Shown: positions 34,218 through 45,273 of the stretch, piece after piece | Numbering within the stretch: the first letter of the stretch is position 1 | Layout of the letters: every line of letters starts with the position of its first letter | Origin: Kingdonia uniflora | Taxonomy: Eukaryota; Streptophyta; Magnoliopsida; Ranunculales; Circaeasteraceae | NCBI GenBank assembly: GCA_014058105.1 | Contig: JACGCM010001620.1 | Location: forward strand, 1-64,000 | Direction: 5' to 3' | Length of the DNA: 64,000 nt | Position numbers and translations under genes: made by a program | Notes under the pieces: generated by a model | What the model was told of the DNA's origin: nothing | Seen by the model: only the letters and a program-made list of their open reading frames with translations | The model's database searches: none

Positions 34218-35456
34218 TTATTTTGCCGGAATTTGTGTTCTCGTCTCGTCCATGTTGTCATGTAGGTTGCCTTGCTGCATGCTACTATGTTGTCTCATAT
34301 TTCCAGTCTGCACTTCCTGAGTCATATCCACATTTGTGTGACGTGTTGTTGATGTCTCTCCTCTCGCTTCAACAACCTTCCGTCCGCGCCAAAATTGTGG
34401 TATTTGCCATCCCTCCTCGTCAACTTCCCTTACCGTTGCTTTTCCATTGTTCTTGCTGTTATTGTTACATCCTCCGTTGTCGCCATGTGTTTGGTTTGAA
34501 TTACGCTGAGTGCGGCCGTCATCATTTGGTTCTTCTATAACAATCCCAGTGTTACGCCGTCCTTGTTGTGTCGTCCGGTTTGGTCCACTACTATAACCAA
34601 CACGTCTAAAGCCGGGTAGTGAAGTCCTAGAGGCATCCTGTTCATAAACCGAGTAAGTCCCACCTTGTCTTCGTTGTTGTAAAGGCGGGAGCACCGACGG
34701 TATCTCTCGGATAACACGTTCCTCTAAATTGGATGCTTCAAAAGATGGGAGCAGGGTGATGGGGCATTCTGTCCTCACGTGACCAACCCGCCCACAAAGA
34801 ACGCAAAGTTTCAAAATGTCTTCCAATATACATCTAACCCGGACCGTGATGTTCAGATAACAAATTTCAATTTGCGCTGATGGGGGGATATCCAAGTCGA
34901 TTTCCACGCACACCCTAGCAAAACGCGCCCGTAAGATCCGTGTTGTGTTAGCATCTACTCGTATTGGTCGTCCCAACACACGAGTTATTTGCCACATAAT
35001 TTTGGCGTCCCACAGCTCCATTGGCAGGTCCGGTAGTCTAACCCAAACAACAACGCGCTCCAGCTTCGCAGCCAGAGAATCAAAACCTACATGCCATTGC
35101 CTGAAAACCAAATATTGTCCAAATATGAACCATGGTCCTTGCAACCAAATAAGATTTATGTCGTCAAGTGATGCAAACTGAAAAACAAAAAAATCATTCC
35201 CAATGTCAATGACTTGTATAGCTCCTTGCACCTTCCACAAAAGATTGATCCTCCTGGTAATAAATTCCAATCCCAACGGTTCGCCCATAAGTTTACCAAT
35301 AAGACTGAGATTCCACGCCCTCGCACTCTCGTGGATAAGCTCTAGCTCGATCAAAATAGTGAGTTGATGTGGCTGCACTGTCGACGATGTCCCAGGTGGT
35401 GGAGCTTTAGTGATTGGTGGTTCGTGACTGTCGTTGACGTTGCTGTGTCGAGTCAA
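34218..35456 (-). CDS. LINE ORF1 protein: DUF4283 domain and CCHC zinc knuckle
   Basis: This gag-like nucleic-acid-binding protein is encoded in the first ORF of plant L1 elements. A continuous 412-residue frame begins MTRHSNVNDSHEPP. A DUF4283 domain spans about residues 45-190 (SLIGKLMGEPLGLEFI, WKVQGAIQVIDIGNDFFVFQ, GPWFIFGQYLVFRQW, VWVRLPDLPMELWD). A zinc knuckle CVLCGRVGHVRTEC lies near residue 240 (C-x2-C-x4-H-x4-C). The C-terminal third is Asn/Arg/Gln-rich. The frame is uninterrupted for 1.2 kb although ORF2 is broken. It may originally have continued past the present stop at 34218. Confidence 0.85.
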   Translation of the reverse strand: MTRHSNVNDSHEPPITKAPPPGTSSTVQPHQLTILIELELIHESARAWNLSLIGKLMGEPLGLEFITRRINLLWKVQGAIQVIDIGNDFFVFQFASLDDINLIWLQGPWFIFGQYLVFRQWHVGFDSLAAKLERVVVWVRLPDLPMELWDAKIMWQITRVLGRPIRVDANTTRILRARFARVCVEIDLDIPPSAQIEICYLNITVRVRCILEDILKLCVLCGRVGHVRTECPITLLPSFEASNLEERVIREIPSVLPPLQQRRQGGTYSVYEQDASRTSLPGFRRVGYSSGPNRTTQQGRRNTGIVIEEPNDDGRTQRNSNQTHGDNGGCNNNSKNNGKATVREVDEEGWQIPQFWRGRKVVEARGETSTTRHTNVDMTQEVQTGNMRQHSSMQQGNLHDNMDETRTQIPAK

Positions 35457-36737
35457 GTTCTCTCTCTGCCCTCGAGGTCGAGTAGCATTAGGTCGAATAT
35501 CGGCTTAAGTAGGCACCTAAAAACCCGGAGTTGGCATCCCAACGTTGTGTGCATATTGCGCTGCCACATGCGCTGAGTAGAGAGCTGGGAGTGGTAGAAT
35601 GTAGGAAAGGTTTGGTGTGTAAATAGGGAGAGGTTCTTACTCCGCAAGGTCTGCCTAAGACATCATACTAGTTGTATAATTGTCTGCCCCTAACATAGCA
35701 TTCCGATAATTCATCTGCAATCGCCCTAAAGCCGGGGGTGAGATCACATTGGTATTCATAGTTGACATCTGCATGGGGACAACATTGTGGGGGATCGGTT
35801 GAGCCTCTGGGGTGGTAGAAATCATGGGAGGTTGATTGTCATTGCATGCAGCAAGATGACCTTCTCCCACTTCGTTCGGCGGCTGCGGTGATTTACTCAT
35901 ACGTAGATTATCTAGATCAAGATCTCTGTGTTGTTTTCTTATTAGATAAGAGAGAAGAGTGTTTTGATGTATGCTCCGAATCTCTCTTGTTGCTTGCCTT
36001 AAGTAATGTTGCATCATAAAGCCTACTATCAAAGATATTTGATGTTGCCACCCTACAAACACACCATACCTTGCCTTCATCATTCTACTCAATGTGCTGG
36101 CTTCTTGAGCCTTGCAATCCCATACTCTGTACTTCATCGTTCTTCCTCAGGCTTTCAAGAGGTTCTGCGTTTCTTCATTCAATAGCGATTGTTGGCAACA
36201 CCAACCTTCTCCATTTTCCTTTTCAAATGAAGCTGAGTTGGGTGAGTATGAGGGAGTGCACCTTGTTATGTAATGATGTTCTCCTATTTTCCAACTGTCT
36301 CTTCTCTCTTAATTGGACTGTAGGCTTTGAATGCAGAAATGTGAAGGTGGGTGTAATGAGTACCATGCTTGATCGTCGAAACATCTATGTGCCAACCCTT
36401 CTCAAACTGCAGCAAACTAGAGAGATGAGAGCACATCTTCTTGGGGAGAGATGAGAACCAATTCAGCTCTGCTTGAGCTGCATAACCATCTGAAGTTTTA
36501 AATCCATAACCATCACTTTATCTATTTGTAGAGGGAGAAAAACTTAGAGCAGTGAGTCGTGGAGTGTTGCCTCGTTGCAACTCAGCAAGACTAAGAGAGG
36601 GAGATGCCACAAAACAACCAGTTTGTGGAGAAGAGGAGGGAGAGTTGATGTAGTTCGTAGTTTGCGGGAGATCTCTGTGTCGAGTTTGCCTGAATGACGG
36701 CCGATTTGGTCGGTGGAAGAAATCATCGCTCCAGAGA
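35457..36737 (-). other. LINE 5' leader
   Basis: The stretch lies between ORF1 and the inferred 5' end of the LINE. It contains a 160-residue minus-strand frame (35655-36137) with no recognisable domain, and short frames at 36518-36742. It probably holds the internal promoter of the element. No host gene was recognised. Confidence 0.45.
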
Positions 36738-36746
36738 CCCATATCT

Positions 36747-37355
36747 CTTTCATTTCATTATAAACTTTGACAGTAGCTTTTTAGAGAATATCTCATTGAA
36801 TCAAGTAATAACACATATATGAAAATTGTAATCAAAGTATTTATCTAGGGTGCATATTGATGATATAAATGAAAATTCATGCTTTACGCATGTTCACGGA
36901 AAGGTTAAACATGAGCAATAGATTTTAGAAGATTAAGATTAATGGTCTTAAAAAAATAAATGGGAAAATTATATGTAAAAAATATGTATTTGTCGCGCGC
37001 TAAGGTGAACCAGGCTTCCCTCCCCTCGCCGTGTTCGTAAAATGGTACATAACCTTCCCCTTCTAACTTGGGCCAGACCTCACCTTAAAGGCTGAAACCC
37101 AAAACCATCATTCCTTCAAAATAGCCCAAAAAAATTAAAAATAATCCAAATTAGTTTCTCATCTTCCCTGAAAACCTCTTTGAGAGAGAAACCCAGGTCG
37201 GTGTTGAAAAGACCATTAACCAGAGACACGTGTCGAAAACCCAATGGTTCCTCTCCTTCACCTGTCCATTAATGGCGACTCCACTCTCCACTAACACAAC
37301 TTAGCTTAAACTCGCGAACCCCAAACTTTATTTTGGATACCCAAAGTTAGAAAAC
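36747..37355 (+). other. Upstream region of the IBA57-like gene
   Basis: AT-rich DNA turning pyrimidine-rich towards the gene. No clear TATA box was chosen; the last 60 bases (GCGAACCCCAAACTTTATTTTGG) are the probable leader. The start codon at 37356 has A at -3 (AAAACATGC). Confidence 0.4.
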
Positions 37356-40180
37356 ATGCAAAGGTTCAAGCTTTCATCTCTCCAAATCCAAAGATCACAT
37401 CTTTATAGTTTCAGAAACCTCCATTGTTATCTTCCAAAGCTCTTCTCTCAACAACAACAACAAACCCCATTAGAGAATGTGGGTCCAATTTGTTCTCATC
37501 TCAAGAGTCGTTCTGTGATTAAGTTTCAAGGTCCAGACACCATTAAGTTTCTTCAAGGTCTTTTAACCAATGATGTTCGACGATTTGCCCAATCCATTGC
37601 GGAGAAACCAAAAACGTCCAATTTTCCTACACCAAATGTGTCACCTGTGTCAGAACCACCTATGTATGCTGCAATGCTTACACCCCAAGGGAGATTTTTG
37701 TATGATTTTTTCCTTTATAGACCGTGGAGGCCCGAGGAGAAACTTGATACAACTGGGGCGAAACCCGGAGAGGAGGGGTTTGCTTTGTTTGCTGATGTTG
37801 ATTTTACTGTGTTGGATGAGATATTGGAGTGCCTTCGTAAGTAAGTTTAGCTTCATTGGTTTTGTTTAATTTTGTTAGTGATCAATTGGGTTTAGTTTAT
37901 ATGTCTAATAGCATTGCATTGAGTAATGGGTATTAACATTTGTGATTGTAGTTTTAAAATGTGTATTTGTAGTCTAAATGGCTGAATTTGATGCATTTCT
38001 ATTATATAAGCACAAGCATATTGAATTTGGTTGATTATTTTGGTTATTGTAATACATTGAATGCTAATTGGGAGGGTATCTTTTTATTACTTCTGAATCA
38101 TAACTTATGGCAAGTTCATATGCAACAGCATTAGTGTCCATGATAAAACAAAGTAAAGAAAACCTCGCCTATATTAGCGACATCATTTGAATAGCACCTT
38201 TTGAAGTTGGGGCTAATCCAACTTTACCTGATGCCCTTCGTTTGCATACTTTACAAATTTTATTAGCATTTGAAAATATATTTGCATCAGGAAGAACTCA
38301 AACATCCAGGGCATAGCACAACCTTCGTGCTTTCGACCTAGTATTTTGTGCATCGTAGTGTTCTTCTCATGCCTGAATAGGTTGTTGAGTTGTGGTGTCC
38401 ACCAAGATTTGGACCATGGTGGCTTAATCAAAATATGAGTTTCTTAGTATATTTGAATTAATGAATTGGGAATTCAGGGAACTATAGAAAGTTATGTAAT
38501 TAGAATTTACTAAACTAACAAAAATTGGTGTTAGCATTAATCCCAATATAAATCCCGTTCTACTATTTAATTAAAATTCTTTTCGGGAATTGCTGCAGAT
38601 ACCGGTTGAGATCAAAAGTGGAAATTGAGAACGTAGGTAATGATTATGCTTGTTGGCAACGGTTTGGCGGACAGCTTTCTAGCAAGTCTTCATCTACTGA
38701 AGATCCAAAAGCTGCATCTATTGGCTGGGGTGGTGCTATAAATTGTGCTGGAATGTCCGCTACACAAGGAAATCATCTTGGATGGCAATGGTATAATGAT
38801 CCCCGATTGGAGACTCTTGGTTTCCGTGGGATTTTTCCTTCTAATACAATACGTAAGTTTTTGTAACCTGGCCTGGTTCATCCAAAATCAGTTTTTTTTT
38901 TGGTGGACGAACAACTATGTAAAATTAGGCTTATAAAAGAAAAGGATCACTCTAACATTCTTAATCATTGGAGATTTAAAGGTTTATTGCCCTTTTGATT
39001 TGCAGCACCACTGGTGGAGGCGGACAAAGAAGCCGATGAACGGAATTACCTTTTGTGGAGATTAGAGAAAGGAGTTGCAGAGGGATCAACAGAGATTCCA
39101 AAAGGTTAGAGCATTGCTTTAAGATAGTGAACAAATTATGTTTCAACTTCTTGGAGAACTTTAATCTCCAGATTTTGTGTTTATCTCAATAATTTTTCTA
39201 TAATCAAGTAATGTAGTCTTTCTTTGGATTTTTATAGTGAGTCTGAAGCATTAAGGTCAATATTAATTCAGAGTTCATCCTCATTGTATTTCTGGTCTGA
39301 AGCTTCCATCATTCTTTTTTCAGGTGAGGCTATTCCACTTGAATATAACATGGTTGGTCTAAACGCAATAAGTTTCGACAAGGGATGTTATGTGGGTCAA
39401 GAATTTGTGGCTCGTACACACCACCGTGGTGTCATACGCAAACGCCTGCTTCCTCTGAAGTTTGCTAATGGTAGTGGCAAAGGTATATTTCTTTTGGCTA
39501 TAGTACTGAGAATAGCCAGTTAGTCTTGGCTAGGTTTATCATACATTAAAAAAAGACTACCAAAAAATTCCAAATGTGAATGAGTCTGCTATGGTTGACT
39601 GAACTAAGCTACATATGAACCTATTTATTTTCTGTCGTAAGACTTCACTCTCTTGGCACCTCTAGATTAAAGTTATCCCATGTCACCTGAGGACTTCCAT
39701 CATATCTTCTTTGCTTAGAGTTCAGTCGGAGGTTCTGCGTTATTCTTGTTAAGGGTACATTTTGAGACCTCTTTAACTGAGTACCGTTTTATGTATTTAC
39801 TTGAAATTATTCTCAACTTTCTTTGATTTTCTTATCATTTGATCTGCATTGAGCTAAAACAAGTTTACCTTGTGATGTCCACCAACTTTTATATATTCTA
39901 CTGATTCTTCTTTTCTTTTTTATGTTGGCGTTCAGAAGTAGTGCAAAAAGTTACTCCAGGTTCAGAAATAGTAGACACTACATCCAACAAGAAAGTTGGG
40001 ACAGTAACAACAGCACTTGGGAGTCGAGGGTTAGGTCTACTGAGGTTAGAAGAAGCCTTTAATGCATCAGGAACCCTTAGTATCAAAGACCAAGACAATG
40101 TTAAAATTGAGGTCATTAGACCAGACTGGTGGCCGACTGAATGGTTTCCTGAACGACAAAATCATACTTCAGCAGCTTAG
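37356..40180 (+). CDS. IBA57-like mitochondrial iron-sulphur cluster assembly factor (GcvT-related)
   Basis: This folate-binding GcvT-like protein of the IBA57/YgfZ (COG0354) family is needed for maturation of mitochondrial [4Fe-4S] proteins. It corresponds to the Arabidopsis 'putative transferase At4g12130, mitochondrial'. There are five exons: 37356-37840, 38599-38852, 39006-39104, 39324-39482 and 39936-40180. They total 1,242 nt and encode 413 residues, with phase kept at every GT-AG junction. An N-terminal Arg/Ser/Leu/Gln-rich presequence ([20 protein letters not shown]) precedes [20 protein letters not shown], then [40 protein letters not shown] and [16 protein letters not shown]. The family signature KGCYVGQE is at residues 299-306, followed by [17 protein letters not shown]. 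The C-terminal barrel ends [14 protein letters not shown]. The gene appears intact. Confidence 0.95.
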
Positions 40181-40656
40181 AGGTGGTGGTTGAAGGTGGT
40201 GGCTCTCAATGGCGAGGTGAACCAAAATCCAACTTCTGTATTTATCTGGTCAGATTAACAAATGTTACCTAGCATATTTCATTGGTCACTCGAAAATGTC
40301 AGTAATCGTTTAACACGCCATTGCTGATCTCTTTTTTTGGGGGGCTCCTGAATATCCCAGAGTAGTGGTTCATCTCTGGCTGTAGTATTAATCTGATTTT
40401 TGTTTTTGGCTCTTAATAAAAAGTTCATTTTCAGATACTATCCTTCTAAGTTCTAAATCAAGTAAATTATGTAAAACATGAATGTGCCAGAACACTATGA
40501 CACTGATTCTTGTTGCTTAATAATTAGTTTTATTATAGATAAACGCAGTAGTTTGCGTTATAGGAGCGCTTAAACTTCAAGTAGAACTCAGATGGACTTT
40601 ATTCAGTAGACTAGTAATGACTTGGACATAGTTTGCGTTAGAGAAATGCTTAAAAA
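40181..40656. other. Short gap between convergent genes
   Basis: The gap holds the 3' untranslated regions of the IBA57-like gene (+) and the PMEI gene (-). No other signal was recognised. Confidence 0.5.
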
Positions 40657-41211
40657 TCAGGAACTTAGCAAATCAAGAATTTTGCTGACTGTAGTGAGAA
40701 GAGCCACGACTCTGTGATTCGTTGTCGCCATTAGACGCCCGTTGTCATAGAAAGTGTCATCGCAATACTCAACATCTTCGAGAGCCTTAAAATAACTAGA
40801 GTAAACTCTAGTGTAATCACGTCTTCCAAATTGAGTTGCAGCAGCATTAATATTCTTGATAGCATCAGCGTACAATGTAGCGCAAGTTGCGAATGAAGCT
40901 TTCCAGGCTGGATTGGTTCCCATGAGTGTTTGTTGCGTGTGTATGAAATGGCTATTCTCAACTGCACTTTTCAGGGTAAGATTGATTGTTATATTTCCAA
41001 GACCAAACATATCTGCTGAGGCCGAACGAGGATCAGAAGTTAGAGCTTCAGTACATAGTGCTGGGTCGACTGTGTAGGGACAAACCTGATTGACTAAATT
41101 TGTGACCGCCACCTTACTAACTCTTGATGCTTCTGCAGATGATGAAGATACGAGAAGTAAAAGTGTTAGGGTAACGAAAACAGAATTATTAACTAGAGAA
41201 GAAGACTCCAT
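40657..41211 (-). CDS. Pectin methylesterase/invertase inhibitor (PMEI domain), secreted
   Basis: This is a cell-wall or vacuolar inhibitor of pectin methylesterase or invertase; which of the two cannot be told from sequence. It is a single-exon gene of 184 residues. The N-terminus (MESSSLVNNSVFVTLTLLLL) is a signal peptide with likely cleavage after the SSSAEA region at about residue 28. The mature part has the four family cysteines at residues 44 and 53 (NQVCPYTVDPALC), 110 (SFATCATLY) and 150 (VEYCDDTF). These form the two disulphides. SDPRSASADMFGLGNITINL and YADAIKNINAA are typical of the four-helix bundle. It is the only intact member of the local cluster. A TATA-like box lies about 55 bases upstream. 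Confidence 0.93.
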   Translation of the reverse strand: MESSSLVNNSVFVTLTLLLLVSSSSAEASRVSKVAVTNLVNQVCPYTVDPALCTEALTSDPRSASADMFGLGNITINLTLKSAVENSHFIHTQQTLMGTNPAWKASFATCATLYADAIKNINAAATQFGRRDYTRVYSSYFKALEDVEYCDDTFYDNGRLMATTNHRVVALLTTVSKILDLLSS

Positions 41212-41265
41212 TTTTGTTTGCTTGGATGAAATACTACGACACTGGAAGAGCGACTCGTTGGAGGA

Positions 41266-41275
41266 CTATTAATAA
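41266..41275 (-). promoter_or_regulatory. TATA-like box of the PMEI gene
   Basis: On the minus strand the sequence reads GGTTATTAATAGTCCTCC, followed after about 55 bases by the start codon at 41211. The downstream core (AATAGTCCTCCAACGAGTC, then CCAGTGT) recurs upstream of the two paralogous copies at about 44,625 and 45,880. This supports it as the conserved core promoter. Confidence 0.6.
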
Positions 41276-41289
41276 CCAGGCTAATGATT

Positions 41290-42429
41290 TATTACTAATT
41301 AAGACAGAATTAAGAAGGAAGTTATATAACAATTACCTCCTCAAATAAAATATATTACAGCTGGGGGGAAGATATATAGCAATTATTATATAATAAGGAG
41401 GGAAGATTCAAGCTGGAATATAGTGTTTTCCAACAGTAAATTGAAGTCTTAGTAATAATATTTTATTAGAAAATCTGTTGAGGAATGGCAAAATCAAGTC
41501 ACATGGCCGACCTGATTTGTTTTTTTTTTTTGTGAAAACCCGATAATCCTGCTATTTCCAAGAAACAACTTTCTCCAAGTATACTTACCCAAACATACTG
41601 CAGTACCCTTCTAACCAAATCAATTATAAGAACTGATATATGCTATTTTTCCAAGGTATGTTTATCCAAGTACCCTGTCTTCCGATTTATTTGACCATCT
41701 TCTGTTTCATGAAATGCATCTTCCAACATGATTTGTTCAACAAAATCATTTCTTGTTCGATTTCCATGTCTCGCTCTAGTTTTGATGAAATGTGTTTATT
41801 CAAATTAAAATGGTGTAAAAGTATTGAAAGAGAAGACAAAGTGAAGAACTATAGGAAGCTAAATGGTTTATGAGGAATCAAGACCACACTGCATAGCTTA
41901 AGGATGGTTCCCAAACAGAAGTGAATTAAAGAGTACCAAGTCTTCTGTAACCTAGCATTACTTCTAGTCTTTAATATTTACCTGTGAAGATAACAAATGG
42001 TGTTCGAGTATTTCGTTGATCGTTTAAAAACTTCTTAAGCTTTGAACAGGCCAATTACTGATTCCTCTCTTTTTGGGTCTTGGGAACTCTCGTAGTGGTT
42101 TTTTCTAGGATCATAGTATCTTAAACTGATTTTTCTTTTTGTCTCTGAATGTTCATAAGAAGTTTATTTTGAAGAACATTCCATCTAAATTTCAGGAAAA
42201 AAAGAAAGGTAACCAACATAGTAATATAGGGAATGTTAGAGTTCTAAACATAGTACAATTAACTCTAATTCTCAAATGACTAGTGTAAGAATTATAAGTA
42301 AACCCAATAATTTGCGTTACAAAGCACTTAAACCTCAAGAAATGTAAGCTAGGAATGACAGGGTAATAGTTTGTGTTACAGGACAGCTTAAACCTCGATA
42401 ACAAATGTAGACCAGTAATGACCATAAGT
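41290..42429. other. Intergenic region of the PMEI cluster
   Basis: AT-rich stretch without a recognisable gene. A segment at about 42,120-42,430 repeats phrases found downstream of the other PMEI copies (for example TTTTTCTTTTTGTCTCTGAATGTTCATAAGAAG versus 40,390-40,430). It is therefore probably duplicated 3' flank. Confidence 0.45.
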
Positions 42430-42800
42430 GCATTTGTGAGTCACGACTTTATGGTCATCAGTAGATGTCCAACTTTTTGCAATCCTGGAGACCTGGACAT
42501 TCTCCATTGCAGTAACATAAGCTCGTCTATATTTGCATCTTCAAAATTTTGAAGCAGCCGCCTGAAGATTACTAGCATCTTCATACTTCATAGCACAATC
42601 TGTTAGTGGCACTTTTGAGACAGAATTTGCTGCAAATGTACAAAAATATCTGTCTCCATTATGTTCTTTAATTAGTGAAAGATTGACGTATATGCTCCCA
42701 ATGTGGAACACATCTTTGGGGGCCGAAAGAGGATCAGGATGTAGAGCTGCAATGCATAAATTCGGGGTCGGTAGTTACAGACCACTGTAGATTTTGCTCC
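42430..42800 (-). pseudogene. PMEI pseudogene (internal and C-terminal part)
   Basis: The minus-strand sequence aligns by eye with the PMEI copy at 45274-45826: the segments around TTTATGGTCATCAGTAGATG, CACAATCTGTTAGTGGC and GAGCTGCAATGCATAAATTC have direct counterparts. The reading frame is interrupted repeatedly and the signal peptide region is replaced by unrelated sequence beyond about 42,800. It is a dead duplicate. Confidence 0.7.
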
Positions 42801-43100
42801 TAGCTCCTCACTCATCAAATGAAGCAGTTTTGGGGGTAAGGATCGAAGTTATCACACTTGCCTAATACAAGTAACAAGGAAGCAAGAGAAACTGCAGGTA
42901 TAGTTCACTTCTCTAAATGCATGCTCTATTCTGAATTCCTCCACTGGTTCGCTTGCCTTTGGATGTTTTTCATCAATGATCTGCACTTCAAAGGTGGTCT
43001 TGCCTTGTTTCTTATAATGCTGATTATTTGAGATGAATCTCAATTCACCCATAATTTAGTGATGCCTTTCTCCACTGCAATACTCCGTCCCCAATAATAG

Positions 43101-43446
43101 TTGTAGTCCCAAAGATCTCAGGGACGACAATACGTATTAATTTGTTTGGGGCTTGACACGTCTCACCAGAGGATGGCACCACTCAATTCTTCTCTCTTAG
43201 GTACCCCTTTGCCTCTATATATATAGGGCAGGGGGTATTAGGACCTAAGGATGCTTGGTCTTACATGACGTGTGTAATTCCTACGTACCCTTGCAGGCTT
43301 TTACCTTTCCACGTGGTCTTTTGTTAAAGTACTTTTGTCGGTTACAATGCTTTTGACGTGGCTTGTGGGGGACCTCCCCCTGAGACGTGCTTGTCCAGGG
43401 ACGAGGATGCCGTAAACAACCTACTAGCTCGTGAGCGTGCTCCTAC
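43101..43446 (+). mobile_element. Solo LTR
   Basis: A 346-bp unit with short inverted ends (TTGTAGTCCC ... GTGCTCCTAC) is flanked by AATAG on both sides (43096-43100 and 43447-43451), a probable 5-bp target duplication. Inside is a strong TATA box (CTCTATATATATAGGGCAG at about 43,214). No internal retroelement sequence or second LTR is present, so it is probably a solo LTR formed by recombination. Confidence 0.6.
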
Positions 43447-43689
43447 AATAGCAGTCATTTTATGGAATGTAGCAGGTTCTTCTTTTCCTGCATGAGAGAA
43501 GTAACAATCTCATGTTTGGTCTCTTGAGCCATGTCCCCATAGTCCCTATGATCAGTGAGGGATCCATCTGTGTGGAAAAGATTTATTCCGGAAGTCGGGG
43601 AGATTGTTCCATTTGCACAATCTAATCTTTTTTTGCTTGTACTCAAGTTAAACTTCCTACTATACTATCGATTACAGTTTTCATGCCAA

Positions 43690-44060
43690 TAGAAAGTCTA
43701 GGAGCAGTCATATATATATGCTACTATTGAACCTAATCTCATTATGTGGTTCCAAAGATGATTGATATAGGAAAGTTCTAGGAGCAGTTTGTGGGCCTTT
43801 ATCAGAACTTCTTTGTGAGTGATCCCCTGGATCCACATAAATTCTTCAATAAAACTTCCAAGTCTTCTTACTAGATGAATTTTTGTAGGACTCTGCAATG
43901 GTTTAGGTTCAATGAAACTTCCAAGCACACAATGCACAAAGAAAAGAGCTGTAATTTCCTCCAATAGCACCACAAATACCACACTGAATAGTGGGGATAC
44001 CTTCATCTGCACCAATTTATCATTGTTGTGACTTGTGAGTTCTCCCTTTAATGTTTCGAA
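43690..44060 (-). mobile_element. Possible LINE zf-RVT scrap
   Basis: The minus strand carries a segment resembling the C-x2-C ... His/Cys region of LINE zf-RVT domains (CGICGAIGGN, then CALCAW in one frame; LLEEITALFFVHCVLGSF in another), with frame changes. The assignment is weak. Confidence 0.35.
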
Positions 44061-44389
44061 TTTGCCAAATGGCTTCTTGAAGAGGCATTGTCCACATACA
44101 TACTTTCCCAGTGTACATTTTCACTTTGCGCCTTGGAACTTCATAGGCTGCTGGAGTACTGTAGTGTCAATCAACTGAAGGAGTCTTTACTATATCATCT
44201 GAGCTACATGGAATGAACTTGACAAATCTTCTTCAGCCGGTCTCTTCCAATACAGTACCTAGTATATAGATAGGTCCATTTATAGTGTTCAGCCAATTAT
44301 CAAATCTCAGAGTTTAATCAAATTCACTAAGTATAGTATATTTCGGGCAATCATAAATCTTACCTAAATATAGGCGCTATGCCATCCCA

Positions 44390-44568
44390 GGCAGTTGCAG
44401 TTTACCAATATCTTTGGGATGGACAGTGTGATAACAAACCTTATTGACTAAACGTGTACCTGTAGCCATAATACTTACTTGATGCCTCCGTAGACAATGA
44501 CGAGAAGAGAAGCGAAACTGCTAGATTAACAAAAACGGAATTAATATCTACAGTTAAGAAAATTCCAT
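44390..44568 (-). pseudogene. PMEI pseudogene, N-terminal remnant
   Basis: On the minus strand a start codon at 44568 is followed by a degraded signal-peptide region and then, in another frame, LVNKVCYHTVH. This corresponds to LVNQVCPYTVD in the intact gene at 40657. The rest of the gene is missing; beyond about 44,390 the sequence is unrelated. The upstream core promoter (TATAAATAGTCCTCC at 44,625) is still present. Confidence 0.65.
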
Positions 44569-44624
44569 TTTCGTTTGCAGGATAAATTACTACTACACAC
44601 TGGACAAGGGTCTCATTGGAGGAC

Positions 44625-44632
44625 TATTTATA
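44625..44632 (-). promoter_or_regulatory. TATA box of the truncated PMEI copy
   Basis: On the minus strand TATAAATAGTCCTCCAATGA precedes the start codon by about 57 bases, matching the other two promoters of the cluster. Confidence 0.6.
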
Positions 44633-44760
44633 CTGGTGGAAAGGGTTTGAGTTTAGCGTTTTCCAGTGATAATATTTGCAAGTTATGGTGCATGCAAGCA
44701 TATATACAGCAACCAGTTGGGGCCTCTGTATTTTGGTACAAAAACAAGTTGATCAGCTAA

Positions 44761-45273
44761 TACTAAATTATTTATACGGTCATATGCACTGGACCGTGGG
44801 TTGTAGATCTAGGCTGATCTGAGACGTCCTACGTCGTTAGATCATTCTAAAGTTTGAGAAATGATAAAAGATTCAATAGTACAATAAGTTCTATTTTCTT
44901 TGTAACTTGGGTGTCTGATGGTTAGGTTTGCTGAGGACCTAACCTTAGAAGAAGCCTTCAAAGTGACAGGAACCCTTGGGATCAAAGAACAAGATGATGT
45001 TTAAATTGATCCTTCAAAGTGATGGGAACCATAGGGTCAAAGAAGAATATGGTGTTAAAGGTGACAAGAACCCTTGGGATCAAAAAACAGAAAAAAGATT
45101 TAGGAATAATAGAGAAAACATGATAATATTAACTCCTATTACCAAATAAACAAATTTTATTATAAGTAAAATTACTTATAGTTTGCTGTCTAGAAGCACT
45201 TAAACCACAAAAACTATGTAGACTAGTAACAATATTGAACTAGTTTCCAGTACAGGAATCCATACATGAAGAA
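44761..45273. other. Intergenic stretch with duplicated IBA57 and PMEI flank scraps
   Basis: Around 44,920-45,075 the plus strand repeats phrases of the last exon of the IBA57-like gene (GAAGAAGCCTTC, AGGAACCCTTGGGATCAAAG, AATGTT-like). Several degenerate copies of 'GGAACCCTTGGGATCAAA' lie in tandem. This suggests that the segmental duplication producing the PMEI cluster also copied the 3' end of IBA57. Confidence 0.55.

Larger units (their letters stand above)
28993..36737 (-). mobile_element. Near full-length L1-type LINE
   Basis: This non-LTR retrotransposon is on the minus strand. The 3' end is an oligo(A) tail, seen as a T-run at 28992-29002. The nonamer CCCATATCT at 28984-28992 recurs at 36738-36746, just beyond the element's 5' end, and is the likely target-site duplication. 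The interior holds a 5' leader of about 1.3 kb (35457-36737), ORF1 (34218-35456) and ORF2 with endonuclease, RT, zinc-knuckle and RNase H. Its length of about 7.7 kb suggests little or no 5' truncation, which is uncommon among plant LINE copies. Confidence 0.75.

Noticed and set aside
36071..36454. 127-codon plus-strand ORF in the LINE leader
   Set aside because: It lies antisense within the LINE 5' region and shows no conserved motif or splice context.
41090..41272. 60-codon plus-strand ORF over the PMEI start
   Set aside because: It overlaps the signal peptide and promoter of the intact minus-strand PMEI gene.
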